NCBI RefSeq assembly: GCF_019904175.1
Contig: NZ_CP061913.1
Location: forward strand, 6,076,001-6,140,000
Origin: Dactylosporangium vinaceum
GTDB lineage: Bacteria; Actinomycetota; Actinomycetes; Mycobacteriales; Micromonosporaceae
Direction: 5' to 3'
Length of the DNA: 64,000 nucleotides
Shown piece after piece: positions 15,201 through 23,167 of the stretch. Each line of letters opens with the position of its first letter. The first letter of the stretch is position 1. A program made the translations under genes and the position numbers. The notes beneath the pieces are model-generated. The model did not search any database. It worked only from the letters and a program-made list of their open reading frames with translations, and had not been told where the DNA came from.

Positions 15201-15624
15201 AGGGTTCGGTGGTGAGGGCCGGGAGGTAGCGGCCCCGGGCGACCAGGTCCCGCGCGAAGGTGACCACGTCGGCCAGGGCGCCGACCGTCGGCGCCGCGAC
15301 GGCGGTGTCCGGGCCGGCCGCCAGGAGCTGCTCCGGGTCGGTGGCCGGGGGCAGCACGACGATCGGGACGGTCCACCCGGTCCGGCGTTTCGGGGCCGGG
15401 CGGGGCCGCGCCGCCGGTGGCAGGTGCCCGGCCAGTGTCGGTGACGGGGCCGGCCCGGCAGCGCTCGACGGCAGGAGCAGCTCGGCGGTGGTGACGGTGC
15501 CGGGCAGCGGCGGCAGCGCGGCGAACGGGTGCAGCGGCGGCGCCGGGGTCGGCTGCGGGTCGGTCGTCTCGGCCCAGCAGGCCAGGGAGCCGTCCGGCAG
15601 GACCAGGCCGTGCACGACGATCAC
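12274..15624 (-). CDS. SNF2-family DEAD/DEAH-like helicase/ATPase
   Basis: The protein has 1116 residues. The first 500 or so are the poorly conserved bacterial SNF2-associated region. The ATPase core then shows motif I LADDMGLGKT (lysine near 678), DEAQ of motif II near 763, TGTPVEN, and the C-terminal lobe with LLVSLKAGGTGLNLT and WWNPAAEAQATDRAFRIGQ. It should be a dsDNA translocase rather than a strand-separating helicase. GTG 15624 was chosen because TAGGGT (plus-strand 15632-15637) stands seven bases upstream and the product then starts VIVVHGLVLPDG, the form expected for this family; a GTG at 15633 would overlap that -10 box. It is followed by the coupled SWIM gene. Confidence 0.9.
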   Translation of the reverse strand: MIVVHGLVLPDGSLACWAETTDPQPTPAPPLHPFAALPPLPGTVTTAELLLPSSAAGPAPSPTLAGHLPPAARPRPAPKRRTGWTVPIVVLPPATDPEQLLAAGPDTAVAAPTVGALADVVTFARDLVARGRYLPALTTEPSGAGRGPAARWRPALWSADAATFTALARALPGAAATALPAAPAAGRPVRPWSTGDATRTALDAAVDHLVRAALTGHPLLSPGQVRHDTATRAWLAALTSPDARLRTTAPTAAPGGDQPPDPSGRTGPPSTAGLSPAAARARAEARAIAARAAAARFLPPDTPPPAPTPAPAGPGPDAATGAPPAAGDPPAGDLLADGPEVARLREVLQRWADSGRPAAVRLCFRLTYVDDPDDDGAELAPDPAGGEHRHPPRAAAAADEDGGYWLVEFLLQPAAEPGLLIPARDVWSDAASPLFTWVDYPQDVLLADLGRASRLWPDLDEALWRRDPVSLRLDTTGAYRFLTFAGLLHDAGFGVLLPAQWQRRQDLGLTLTVRTAQPAAPVLRDTTTNRAAIVDYRWGLAIGDEFLSEADLAELARAKVPLVRLRGRWVHLDRERLRAGLAFLRRGGRGQMTAGEAMRLTRLIPDGSLPLPVTGVDGQGWLADLLTGRAAQRLELLDPPPGLTATLRPYQRRGLSWLAFLDTVGVGALLADDMGLGKTVQVLALEAHTRARGPRPPTLIVCPLSVLGNWRREIARFTPALTVRVHHGAGRGPATTGTDLVLTTYQVATRDADTLAAVDWDRVVLDEAQQVKNATGVTARAVRRFPARHRIALTGTPVENRLTELWSIADFLNPGLLGDASTFRARYSVPVERWGDTDAAARLRRVTRPFLLRRVKTDRAVIADLPEKFERRQWCTLTLEQATLYKAVVDELFAKLKEGRAGSQRKGLVLSAMTKLKQVCNHPAHLMGDGTPLPGRSGKLTRLEDILTAAVDAGDRALVFTQFTKFGHLLTPHLAATLGAGVEFLHGGTPTGARDRLVERFQSGTGPAVLLVSLKAGGTGLNLTAANHVVHVDRWWNPAAEAQATDRAFRIGQRRDVQVHTFVCIGTVEERIDEIMTGKRGLAGVAVGSGEGWLTGLSSDDLLDLLRLTPEAVADA

Positions 15625-15649
15625 CTGGGCCACCCTAACGCGGGACGGG

Positions 15650-16852
15650 TCAGCGCCAGCGGGGCGGGCGGCCCGTGTCGACGAGTTTCCAGTCGCCGTT
15701 GTCGTAGAGGACGTTGTCGTAGTAGTACGTCGACGCCGGGAGCAGCTGCGGGGTCGTGAACGCCGCCCGGGCCGCCGCGTGCAGGGTGGCCTCGTCGACG
15801 CCCCAGACGGTGGCGGCGAGCGCGGCGACGTAGTTGAGGGCGTGGTGGCCCATGAAGCTGTCGTAGGCGAGGGAGAACACCTCGTCGGCGGCGAGGGGCA
15901 CGTCCCGGGGGATGACGTTCGCCGGGGGCAGGCCACCCGGGAGGTTCGCCGCGGCCCGCAGATGGCTGTCGACGTAGACGGCGCAGTCGCGGTACACCAC
16001 CGCCGTGCGGCGCGTCCCGGCGTCGAAGGTGAACAGGGTGTTCTGGCCGTGGGTCTCCAGGGGGCAGCCGGTCGCGACGACGGTGTCGCACCAGAGGCGG
16101 ACCATCGGGGCGATGATGCGGGTGGCGACGAAGTCGGCGGGGGGTTCGCCGAACGCGTCGACGAGCTGCTGCAGCAGGGGCGGGTCGGCGGGGGCGGCGA
16201 GGTCCCGGCCGTAGAGGGCGAACAGCGGCACCGTCCACCGCGGTGCGGGCGTGTCGGGGCGGGCGGCGCGGACGAGGAACCCCCACGCGTCGTCGCCGAG
16301 GCCCGCGTCGAGCCAACCGCCGAACACCTCCGGCAGGACCGGGGTCCCGGCCCGCCGCAGGTCGGCGGAGACCCACAGTTGCAGGTCGATGACGGGGCGG
16401 CGCAGGCGGCGGGTGAACCGGGACAGCCGCCGCGGATAGTGCAGCTTCACGAAGTGCGGCTCGACGGGCCGGCCGGCGGCTTCGGTGATGAACACGGTCC
16501 GGGCGTTCGCCGACGGCACCGCGGTCAGCGCCGGGCCCGGCTCCAGCGACAGCAGCACGTCACGGGCGGCGAGGCCGGGGCTGTCGAGGGTGTTCGGGTG
16601 CACCGGCAGCAGCAGCGTGTCGCCGTCGCGGTAGTGCGCGGCGAGCGGCGATCCGGTGTCGTGGTGGCCGCCGAGGTTTGTGGGGACGCGGAACGTCGGC
16701 AGGGTGAACGTCGCCGCGCCGCGCTGCGGATGGTAGCGCTCGGCGATGTCGAGGTCGGCGGCGTACGGGCTGTAGGTGCGGGTGCCGACGCCGAGATACC
16801 GTTCCGCGTACTGCCACAACGCGATGGGGTCGTGGACGTCGTTGAGGTGCAT
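15650..16852 (-). CDS. IucA/IucC-type NIS siderophore synthetase, short form
   Basis: This 400-residue protein resembles NRPS-independent siderophore synthetases, which couple citrate or its derivatives to amines or alcohols through an acyl-adenylate. Recognisable blocks are HPNTLDSPG, VKLHYPRRLSR (where the family has a lysine-containing SxRT-like region) and ETHGQNTLFTFD, equivalent to the E-x-HGQN core, followed by VVYRDC and a C-terminal FerR-like YYYDNVLYDNG. It is about 200 residues shorter than standard IucA/IucC enzymes. ATG 16852 has TAGGCT seven bases upstream (16860-16865). It diverges, 48 bases apart, from an SbnH-like decarboxylase gene, so the two probably share one iron-responsive promoter region. 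Confidence 0.75.
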   Translation of the reverse strand: MHLNDVHDPIALWQYAERYLGVGTRTYSPYAADLDIAERYHPQRGAATFTLPTFRVPTNLGGHHDTGSPLAAHYRDGDTLLLPVHPNTLDSPGLAARDVLLSLEPGPALTAVPSANARTVFITEAAGRPVEPHFVKLHYPRRLSRFTRRLRRPVIDLQLWVSADLRRAGTPVLPEVFGGWLDAGLGDDAWGFLVRAARPDTPAPRWTVPLFALYGRDLAAPADPPLLQQLVDAFGEPPADFVATRIIAPMVRLWCDTVVATGCPLETHGQNTLFTFDAGTRRTAVVYRDCAVYVDSHLRAAANLPGGLPPANVIPRDVPLAADEVFSLAYDSFMGHHALNYVAALAATVWGVDEATLHAAARAAFTTPQLLPASTYYYDNVLYDNGDWKLVDTGRPPRWR

Positions 16853-16900
16853 CGGCGTGAGCCTACTGGCACCCGTGGCCCCCGGCCGAACGGAGTACGG

Positions 16901-18022
16901 GTGTCACCGAGCCCACATGTGACCCGGGCCGCCCTGGCCGGGCCGCTGCCCGCATACCTGTACGACCTGGGCGTCGTCCGGGCCCGGATCGGGCAGCTGC
17001 GAGGGGCGCTGCCGGCGGGGACCCTCGTCGCGTACGCGATGAAGGCCAACGGCCACCCCGACGTCGTGCGGGCCGCGGCGCAGGCCGCCGACGCCCTCGA
17101 GGTCGCCTCCGCCGGGGAGCTCGACGCGGCGGCCGGGCTGGGGGTGCCGCTGATCCTGTCGGGGCCCGCGAAACCCGACGCGCTGCTGCGCCGGGCCGTG
17201 GACGTCGACGCGGTCATCAACGTGGAGAGCCTCCACGAGCTGCGGCGCATCCCCGGCCGGGCCCGGATCTGCCTGCGCGTCAACCGCGCCCACGCCGCCC
17301 TGCCGGGCACGCACCGGATGACCGGCGGGCCGACCCAGTTCGGGATCGACGAGGCCGACCTCGGCGCCGCCCTCGGCCTGGCGCGCCGCCACGAGCTGCT
17401 CGGGTTCCACCTGCACGCCGTGTCGAACAACCTCGACGCGGCCGCGCACGCCGCGTACATCCGCGACTGTGTCACCTGGGCCGCGGCCCGCGGCGGCGGC
17501 TGGGTCAACACCGGCGGCGGGTTCGGCGTCGACGTCACCGGCCGGGCCGCGTTCGACCTGGACGCCCTCGCCACCCTCCGCAGTGATCTTGATCTCCCGG
17601 CGGGGATGACGCTGCTCACCGAGCCCGGCCGGTACGTGGCGGCACCGGCGGGCTGGTACGCGGCCGAGGTCGTCGACGTGAAACGCTCCCACGGCACGTG
17701 GTTCGCGCTCGTCAAGGGTGGGACGCATCACTTCCGGCTCCCCGCCTCGTGGGGCTACAGCCACCCGTTCACGGTCGTGCCCGTCGAGCGGTGGCCGTAC
17801 CGGTGGCGCCGCCCCGAGGTCACCGGCGCGGCGGTCACGGTGGCGGGGGAGCAGTGCAACCCGCGTGACGTCCTGGCCCGCGACGAGCCGGTGACGCGGC
17901 TGCGGGCCGGGGACGTGCTGCTGTTCGCCAACACCGGCGCCTACGGGTGGGAGGTCGCCCACCACGACTTCCTGCGCCTGGACCCGCCCCGGTTCACGAT
18001 CCTGGACGAAACAGCGCCCTGA
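16901..18022 (+). CDS. SbnH-like PLP-dependent decarboxylase (fold type III)
   Basis: The 373-residue enzyme is a fold-III PLP decarboxylase: YAMKANG with Schiff-base K48, EVASAGEL, GFHLHAVSNNLD, GGGFGVD, EPGRYVAAPAG, and a C-terminal catalytic cysteine in GEQCNPRD. Its motif series (GGPTQFGI, LVKGGTHHFRLPASW, GAYGWEVAHHDF) follows staphyloferrin B decarboxylase SbnH, recalled from memory, more than diaminopimelate or ornithine decarboxylases. SbnH decarboxylates a citryl-diaminopropionate intermediate, and the adjacent IucA/IucC gene supports a siderophore role here. The start GTG 16901 has CGGAG five bases upstream. Its 3' end overlaps the convergent deformylase gene by 29 bases. Confidence 0.8.
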   Translation: MSPSPHVTRAALAGPLPAYLYDLGVVRARIGQLRGALPAGTLVAYAMKANGHPDVVRAAAQAADALEVASAGELDAAAGLGVPLILSGPAKPDALLRRAVDVDAVINVESLHELRRIPGRARICLRVNRAHAALPGTHRMTGGPTQFGIDEADLGAALGLARRHELLGFHLHAVSNNLDAAAHAAYIRDCVTWAAARGGGWVNTGGGFGVDVTGRAAFDLDALATLRSDLDLPAGMTLLTEPGRYVAAPAGWYAAEVVDVKRSHGTWFALVKGGTHHFRLPASWGYSHPFTVVPVERWPYRWRRPEVTGAAVTVAGEQCNPRDVLARDEPVTRLRAGDVLLFANTGAYGWEVAHHDFLRLDPPRFTILDETAP

Positions 18023-18491
18023 CCGCGCGCAGCGCCTGCCGGCGCGGGTCGCCGGTGAGGGTGTCGACGAACAGGACACCGTCGCAGTGGTCCGTCTCGT
18101 GCTGCAACGCCCGGGCCAGGAACCCCGACCCGGTGACCGTCACCGGGTCGCCGTGCTGGTCGGCGCCGGTGACGGTGACCGTCTGCGCGCGGGGGGTGGG
18201 GAAGGCCAGGCCGGGCAGCGACAGGCACGCCTCGTCCCCGGTCTGGACCCCGGCCCGGGCGGTGACCTGCGGGTTCACGACATGGCCGCGGCCCTGCGCC
18301 GTCGCGTACACGAACACCCGCGCCGCGACGCCGACCTGGGGCGCGGCCAGCCCGGCCCGGCCCGGTGCGGCATCGAGGGTGTCGAACAGGTCCGCGACGA
18401 GCGCGTGCAGGGCGGCATCGAACACGGTCACCGCCTGCGCCGGGCGGCGCAGGACCGGGTCGCCGTAGCGGCGGATGATCTGGGCGCTCAC
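17994..18491 (-). CDS. def: Peptide deformylase
   Basis: The 165-residue metalloenzyme removes the formyl group from nascent N-formylmethionine. All three motifs are present: GLAAPQVG, EACLSLPG (family EGCLS, with Gly to Ala) and QHETDHCDG carrying the HExxH metal ligands. The GTG start at 18491 has TACCCT seven bases upstream (18499-18504). It converges on the SbnH-like gene. Such extra deformylases often sit away from the fmt operon; housekeeping and accessory roles cannot be separated here. Confidence 0.93.
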   Translation of the reverse strand: MSAQIIRRYGDPVLRRPAQAVTVFDAALHALVADLFDTLDAAPGRAGLAAPQVGVAARVFVYATAQGRGHVVNPQVTARAGVQTGDEACLSLPGLAFPTPRAQTVTVTGADQHGDPVTVTGSGFLARALQHETDHCDGVLFVDTLTGDPRRQALRAVRALFRPGS

Positions 18492-18577
18492 CTGCGCAAG
18501 GGTACGTGCGGGGCGGCCCGGACCCGGCTTGACAAGGGCCTACACTATGCCGACTTCCCACCCCCGGAGGCACTGCC

Positions 18578-20368
18578 ATGGCCCACCCGGCCACGCGGGC
18601 AGACGTGCGGTCACACCGCCGCGGCCCAGGTCACGACCGCTTTCGATCCACCCCGTGGATCATCGGCGGGCTCGTCGCCGTCCTCGCCGCCGGTGGCGGC
18701 TGGCTCACGTACCACCGGCTCACCGGCAGCACCTGCACCGGGTCGGTCACCGCGACCGTCGTCGCCGCACCGGCGACCGCGACGCTCCTGGAGGACCTGG
18801 CGACGAAGTGGTCGTCGACGGACCCGACCGTCGGCGGGCTGTGCGCGCACGTCGCCGTGTCCGCCCGCGACACCGCCGGCACCGCCCAGGCGCTGGGCAC
18901 CGAGTGGGACGCGAAGACCGGCACCCCACCCGACGTGTGGGTCCCCGACTCCTCCGCCTGGGTGCGGCGCGCCTCGACCGCGGCGATCGCCGAACGGATG
19001 ATGCCCGACCTGCAGCCCAGCCTCGCCCGGAGCCCGTCGGTGCTGGCGATGCCCGAGCCGATGGCCCGGGCGCTGGGCTGGCCCGACACCGACATCACCT
19101 GGCAAGAGATGATCAACAAGGTGGCGGCGGACCCGCAGGGCTGGGCGAAGTACGGCAAACCCGGCTGGGGCGCGTTCAAGTTCGGCATGTCCGACCCGCT
19201 GCAGTCCACCGCCGGGCTCCTCGCGCTCATGGCGATGCTCGACGGCAACGACGACGGTGAGGTCACCCCCGACGAGCAGGCGACCCTGGCGAAACTCAAA
19301 CAGGAACGGGCCCTCTACACCGCCACCACCGGGCAGCTGCTCGACGGGCTGTCGAAGGCCGACCAGGCCGGCGCCGAGCAGGGCCTGCAGTACGTGTCCG
19401 CGTTCCCCGCCCTCGAACAGGACGTCCTGACCTACAACAAGGCAAACCCGCACACCCCGCTCGTGGCCGTGTACCCGTCCAACGGCAGCGCCGACGCCGA
19501 CAACCCGTACCTGATCCTGGAGGCGCCGTGGGCGTCGAAGGACAAGCAGGAGGCGGCGAAGGCGTTCCTGACGTTCGCGCGCGGGCCCGAAGGGCGCAAG
19601 GTGTTCCTCGACGCCGGGTTCCGCGACCCGAACCGCGAAGCGGGCCCGGCCCTGTCCGGGTCGACGTTCGCCGCCCGGATCAAGACCGTGCCCCGCGCGG
19701 TCCTGCTGCCCGAGTCGGTCAAACAGTCGATGGACACCTGGACCGCCCTGACCCGCCCCACCAACGTCCTGCTCGTGCTCGACGTGTCCGGGTCGATGAA
19801 CGAGCAGGTCCCCGGGACCGGCAAGACCCGCATGCAGCTGGCCAAGGACGCCGCCCACGGCGCCGTGGCACTGTTCGACGGCGACGTCGACGCCGGCCTG
19901 TGGGTGTTCTCCACCCGCCAGAACGGCACCACCGACTACCGGCAGCTCGTCCCCATCGGCCGCGTCGGCGACCAGGTCAACGGCAGGCCCCGCCGCGAAC
20001 AGATGACCGCCTCCATCGACCGGCTCGCCGCGACCGGCGACACCGGCCTCTACGACACCGCCGCGGCCGCGCAGCAGGCCGTCGCCGACACCTTCCAGCC
20101 CGGCGCCACGAACCTGGTCGTGCTCATGACCGACGGCAAGAACGACGACACCACCGGCGGGCTCAACCTCGACCAGCTCCGCGAGAAGCTCCAGGCCAAC
20201 GCCGCCGGCGACCGGAAGGTCCCGATCGTCACCGTCGGCTACGGCAACGACGCCGACTTCACGTCGCTGCAGGAGATCTCCCGCGTGAGCGGCGGCACCC
20301 TGTACACGTCCAAGACCGCGTTCGACATCAACGAGGTCCTCCTCACCGCCATCTTCGGCCGGATCTAA
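18578..20368 (+). CDS. Membrane-anchored substrate-binding and von Willebrand A domain protein with an EF-hand loop
   Basis: The 596-residue protein has a short cytoplasmic N-tail, one TM helix (about residues 27-45), an extracellular periplasmic-binding-protein-like domain (about 55-375) and a C-terminal VWA domain with an intact MIDAS (D402-V-S-G-S-M, later TD in LMTDGKND). Within the binding domain residues 222-233 (DGNDDGEVTPDE) fit the EF-hand consensus at positions 1, 3, 5, 6, 8, 9 and 12, so a calcium site is likely beside the VWA Mg site. SD GGAGG (18567-18571) precedes ATG 18578, and a TTGACA/TACACT pair lies upstream with unusual spacing. The ligand is unknown. Its stop overlaps the convergent IucA/IucC gene by four bases. 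Confidence 0.85.
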   Translation: MAHPATRADVRSHRRGPGHDRFRSTPWIIGGLVAVLAAGGGWLTYHRLTGSTCTGSVTATVVAAPATATLLEDLATKWSSTDPTVGGLCAHVAVSARDTAGTAQALGTEWDAKTGTPPDVWVPDSSAWVRRASTAAIAERMMPDLQPSLARSPSVLAMPEPMARALGWPDTDITWQEMINKVAADPQGWAKYGKPGWGAFKFGMSDPLQSTAGLLALMAMLDGNDDGEVTPDEQATLAKLKQERALYTATTGQLLDGLSKADQAGAEQGLQYVSAFPALEQDVLTYNKANPHTPLVAVYPSNGSADADNPYLILEAPWASKDKQEAAKAFLTFARGPEGRKVFLDAGFRDPNREAGPALSGSTFAARIKTVPRAVLLPESVKQSMDTWTALTRPTNVLLVLDVSGSMNEQVPGTGKTRMQLAKDAAHGAVALFDGDVDAGLWVFSTRQNGTTDYRQLVPIGRVGDQVNGRPRREQMTASIDRLAATGDTGLYDTAAAAQQAVADTFQPGATNLVVLMTDGKNDDTTGGLNLDQLREKLQANAAGDRKVPIVTVGYGNDADFTSLQEISRVSGGTLYTSKTAFDINEVLLTAIFGRI

Positions 20369-21774
20369 CCCCGCAGCGGGTTCGGGACCCGGCACCACCT
20401 GTCCTGCAGCGGGTCCGGGGCGAGCCGCATCGCGGTGGTCGCCTTCAGCGGCCAGTCCCGCCGCAGGATCACGTCGCGGTCCGCACCCGCCGCACCGGCC
20501 CGGACGGCGTCGGTGACGTGCTGCCACAGGCCCGGGTCGGCGAGGGCCGCGACGAGGCTCGCCAGGACCGTGCTGCCTGCCGCCGCGAGCAGCTTCGTGC
20601 GCAGCGCGTCCTCGTCGTCGGTGGGCAGCGCACCGATGAGCGGCGGCATGACGTGCCCGGCCCGGCGCAGCCGCCCCGGGTGGACGTGGATGCCGCCGAG
20701 GTCGCGGTAGTACAGCCGCACCGGCGCACCCGCGACGACCTCCACGAGCAGGTTCTGCCCGTGCGCCTCCAGGGCCACACCGTTGGCGAGCAGCTCCAGC
20801 AGCGGCGGCACCATCAGCGCCACGAACTCCCGGAAGAACCGCGGCGTGAGCAGGTCCGGGCGGTGGGGGAGCAGCGCCACCGGCAGCACGTCCGCGCCGG
20901 GCGGCGGCCCCGCCCGCCACACCGCACCCAGCGCCCGCTGCGGCACACCGGCGTCGTCGAGGACCGTCCCCGCCGACCGCTCCGCCAGCACACCGAGCTC
21001 GGGGGTACCGGCGGTCAGCGCGACGAGCAGCGCCGAGGCCAGGGGACCGTTGTGGACCGCCGCCGCCGACAGGGTCCGCACCGCGCTGGTCATCTGCACC
21101 TCCACCGCCGTCTTCACATGCCCGCCGGGGACCTCCAGGGTCCGCAGCGACATCAGCGGCCGGGCCGGGATCTCCACCCCGGTGTCGGTGACCAGGCCCG
21201 TGGCGAGGGCCCGGGGGAGCTGCCACGGGTGGACCGGGAACCGCGGCGGCACCGGCACCCCCGACGTGCGCCACCGGCCCGGGTCCGTCTCCACCACCCG
21301 CAGCCGCACGTCCGGGTGGTGCTCCGGGGCGTAGGCGAGGACGTCGAGGGTCGACAGGCCGATCCTGGTCCGGCAGCACGGATGCAGCGGATGACCGTCC
21401 ACAATCGACTGCTCCGCCCCGGCCAGCCCGCCGAACGGGCTCGGCGGCGCCGTCATCGCCAGGGCCAGGTTCGCGACGCTGTTGTCGAGCTCCACCCGGA
21501 ACCCGGCGGCGAGGCCGAGCGCCGCGGCGAGGGTGCCGGGGTCGGTGAACGCGGCGCCGTCGGCGACCACCCGGTGCAGCGGCGGGCCGAACAGCGGCGG
21601 CGGCGCACCGCCGAGCCGGGCCGGGTCGATGACCTGCTCCCGCCACAGCGCACCCCACAGGCGGGTGAGCACCGCGGCGCGGGCCGGCGGTACCGCCGCC
21701 GAAAAACGCGGCAGGAGATCGGGCCGGTGCGCGTCGAGCACCGCGGCGGTCGCGGCGACGTCGGGGGCGTCCAC
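20365..21774 (-). CDS. IucA/IucC family NIS siderophore synthetase
   Basis: The 469-residue protein shows the synthetase motifs clearly: GHPLHPCCRTR (the ATP-contacting GHPxHP block), SLRTL, KTAVEVQMTSAVRTLS, EAHGQNLL and YRDLGGIHVHP. It should adenylate a carboxylate such as citrate and condense it with an amine. It is shorter than the 580-620 residues typical of IucA/IucC, mainly at the N-terminus. GTG 21774 has TAGACT six bases upstream, suggesting leaderless transcription. With the short synthetase (15650-16852) and the SbnH-like enzyme it makes a scattered NIS siderophore gene set. No diaminopropionate synthase, citrate synthase or transporter is adjacent. Confidence 0.85.
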   Translation of the reverse strand: MDAPDVAATAAVLDAHRPDLLPRFSAAVPPARAAVLTRLWGALWREQVIDPARLGGAPPPLFGPPLHRVVADGAAFTDPGTLAAALGLAAGFRVELDNSVANLALAMTAPPSPFGGLAGAEQSIVDGHPLHPCCRTRIGLSTLDVLAYAPEHHPDVRLRVVETDPGRWRTSGVPVPPRFPVHPWQLPRALATGLVTDTGVEIPARPLMSLRTLEVPGGHVKTAVEVQMTSAVRTLSAAAVHNGPLASALLVALTAGTPELGVLAERSAGTVLDDAGVPQRALGAVWRAGPPPGADVLPVALLPHRPDLLTPRFFREFVALMVPPLLELLANGVALEAHGQNLLVEVVAGAPVRLYYRDLGGIHVHPGRLRRAGHVMPPLIGALPTDDEDALRTKLLAAAGSTVLASLVAALADPGLWQHVTDAVRAGAAGADRDVILRRDWPLKATTAMRLAPDPLQDRWCRVPNPLRG

Positions 21775-21930
21775 CCGGCGAGTCTAGAGAGGCGCCCGCG
21801 ACGGCTGGGAATCGCATCGTCCGTTCGGCCCAATGTGTCAGCGCCAACCACCCGGCTGCCCGTTCACCTGCGGAAATGCTGTGATGTACGCGAGGATCAG
21901 CTTGGAGCACGGACGCTTCGGGAGGCCAAT

Positions 21931-22296
21931 ATGGAGATTCGACAACTGACGGCCAGCACGCCGGCCGCCGCCCCGCCACCAGCACCACCGAAGACGGCGG
22001 TGCCCGGCGCGGCGACCAACGCGGCCGTGGAAGCGCCCGCACCCCCGCCGAAGGGCGGCCTGCCCGCATCGCAGCAGGTGCTGAGCAAACTCACCCCCGG
22101 CGACCGCGCCGCCATCGCCGGCGCGACCGGCTACCACCTGTCACCGACGGGCGCCGTCACCAACGTGTCGGGTGCGGTACCGCCCTGGTCGTTCATCATG
22201 GCGTTCGCGGCCTCCCGCACCGCCGGGCCCCCCGACGACACCGTCAAACCCGACAAGGCCGCCGACGACGGCGGCCAGATCGACGTCACGGTCTGA
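21931..22296 (+). CDS. Small hypothetical protein, Pro/Ala-rich
   Basis: The 121-residue protein is supported by an ideal ribosome binding site (GGAGG at 21921-21925, five bases before ATG 21931), high third-position GC and a terminator hairpin just downstream. The N-terminal 45 residues are Pro/Ala-rich. A short ordered part (LTPGDRAAIAGATGYHLSP) follows, and the tail is acidic. No signal peptide or TM helix is seen and I do not recognise a family. It stands alone between a synthetase gene and a SnoaL-like gene. Confidence 0.7.
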   Translation: MEIRQLTASTPAAAPPPAPPKTAVPGAATNAAVEAPAPPPKGGLPASQQVLSKLTPGDRAAIAGATGYHLSPTGAVTNVSGAVPPWSFIMAFAASRTAGPPDDTVKPDKAADDGGQIDVTV

Positions 22297-22319
22297 TCCG
22301 GCCGGCCCCGAACGCACCG

Positions 22320-22354
22320 GGGATGCGCCGGCACGCCGACGGCCGGCGCATCCC
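22320..22354 (+). terminator. Hairpin terminator after the 121-aa protein
   Basis: A perfect 12-bp stem (GGGATGCGCCGG / CCGGCGCATCCC) with an 11-nt loop lies 23 bases after the stop codon at 22296. No T-run follows. Confidence 0.65.
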
Positions 22355-22462
22355 GTCACCAGTCTGCACGCGCACCGCGCCCGGTTACGGTCCGGTTTCG
22401 GGGTGTAAACAACGACCGGTGGGGCGTTGACCGCACCGGGGTCCGGCCCGTGTCATGGTGGT

Positions 22463-22837
22463 ATGACCACCGACGTGCAGCACATCGGCGTGCAGTACTC
22501 ACAGCTGCTCACCACGATCGACAAACGCGACTGGACCGGCCTGGCCGGCCTCGTCACCGACGACGTCGTCTACCACCGTCCCGGCTGCCCGCCCATCGAG
22601 GGCGCGGAGCAGTTCGTCGCGTTCTACCGCCGCCGCTGCATCGTCTCCGCCGGGCGGCACCACGTCGACCGGTGCGTCACCGCTGACGGGCCGGACGGGC
22701 AGGGGTTCTGCTGGGGCCGCTTCGACGGCATGTCCCACGCCGGGGTACCGCTCAACGAGATCTTCGCCGACTGGTACGAACTGCGCGGCGGCCGCATCGC
22801 CCGCCGCCGCACCTTCTACTACCGCCCGGCCATCTAG
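22463..22837 (+). CDS. SnoaL-like / NTF2-like protein
   Basis: The 124-residue protein has the cone-shaped alpha+beta NTF2/SnoaL pattern: an N-terminal helix (QYSQLLTTIDKRDWTGLAGLV), VVYHRPGCPPIEGAEQFVAFY, and strands ending RIARRRTFYYRP. Such proteins are small isomerases, hydrolases or ligand carriers; no catalytic residues are distinctive enough to choose. ATG 22463 fits the family start; upstream in-frame codons are probably untranslated. It is a single gene followed by a strong terminator. Confidence 0.75.
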   Translation: MTTDVQHIGVQYSQLLTTIDKRDWTGLAGLVTDDVVYHRPGCPPIEGAEQFVAFYRRRCIVSAGRHHVDRCVTADGPDGQGFCWGRFDGMSHAGVPLNEIFADWYELRGGRIARRRTFYYRPAI

Positions 22838-22846
22838 TGCACGAAT

Positions 22847-22877
22847 AACGCCGGGGTCGCCTGTCGGCCCCGGCGTT
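22847..22877 (+). terminator. Hairpin terminator after the SnoaL-like gene
   Basis: A 10-bp perfect stem AACGCCGGGG / CCCCGGCGTT encloses an 11-nt loop, ten bases after the stop at 22837, followed by GTT. Confidence 0.7.
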
Positions 22878-22893
22878 GTTCCACGCCGTCTGG

Positions 22894-22912
22894 TTGACAT
22901 AATGTACATTAT
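22894..22912. promoter_or_regulatory. TTGACA box overlapping a 14-bp perfect palindrome
   Basis: TTGACA (22894-22899) overlaps the perfect palindrome ATAATGTACATTAT (22899-22912), unusually AT-rich for this genome. This looks like a -35 element with a repressor operator. No gene with a clear start follows directly; the next structure is an intrinsic-terminator-like hairpin at 22942. Confidence 0.45.
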
Positions 22913-22941
22913 CGAACATCCGCCGGGTACGGTGGCGGGGG

Positions 22942-22984
22942 CCGATATGTCGGGCGCTGGCGCGCCACGACATATCGGATTTTT
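22942..22984 (+). terminator. Rho-independent terminator with T-run
   Basis: CCGATATGTCG (22942-22952) pairs with CGACATATCGG (22968-22978). An inner GGCGC/GCGCC pairing (one bulged A) makes a stem of about 16 bp, followed directly by ATTTTT. This is the most classical intrinsic terminator in the window. It lies between the SnoaL-like and antitoxin genes. Confidence 0.75.
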
Positions 22985-23167
22985 CGCCCGACGGGGTATC
23001 CGCCCGTCGTTGCGCGGCTTTGGCACCAGGCCGACGGTGGCGCTGGTCACGGACGGTTGCGGATCTCCGGTCGTCCGGGGCGGGACGGCGCAGGTGGGCA
23101 CGAACGCTGACCCGTTCGGGTGACGGCACGCTAGGTGATCGTCGTATGCGGGCGATACCCTGGCCGT

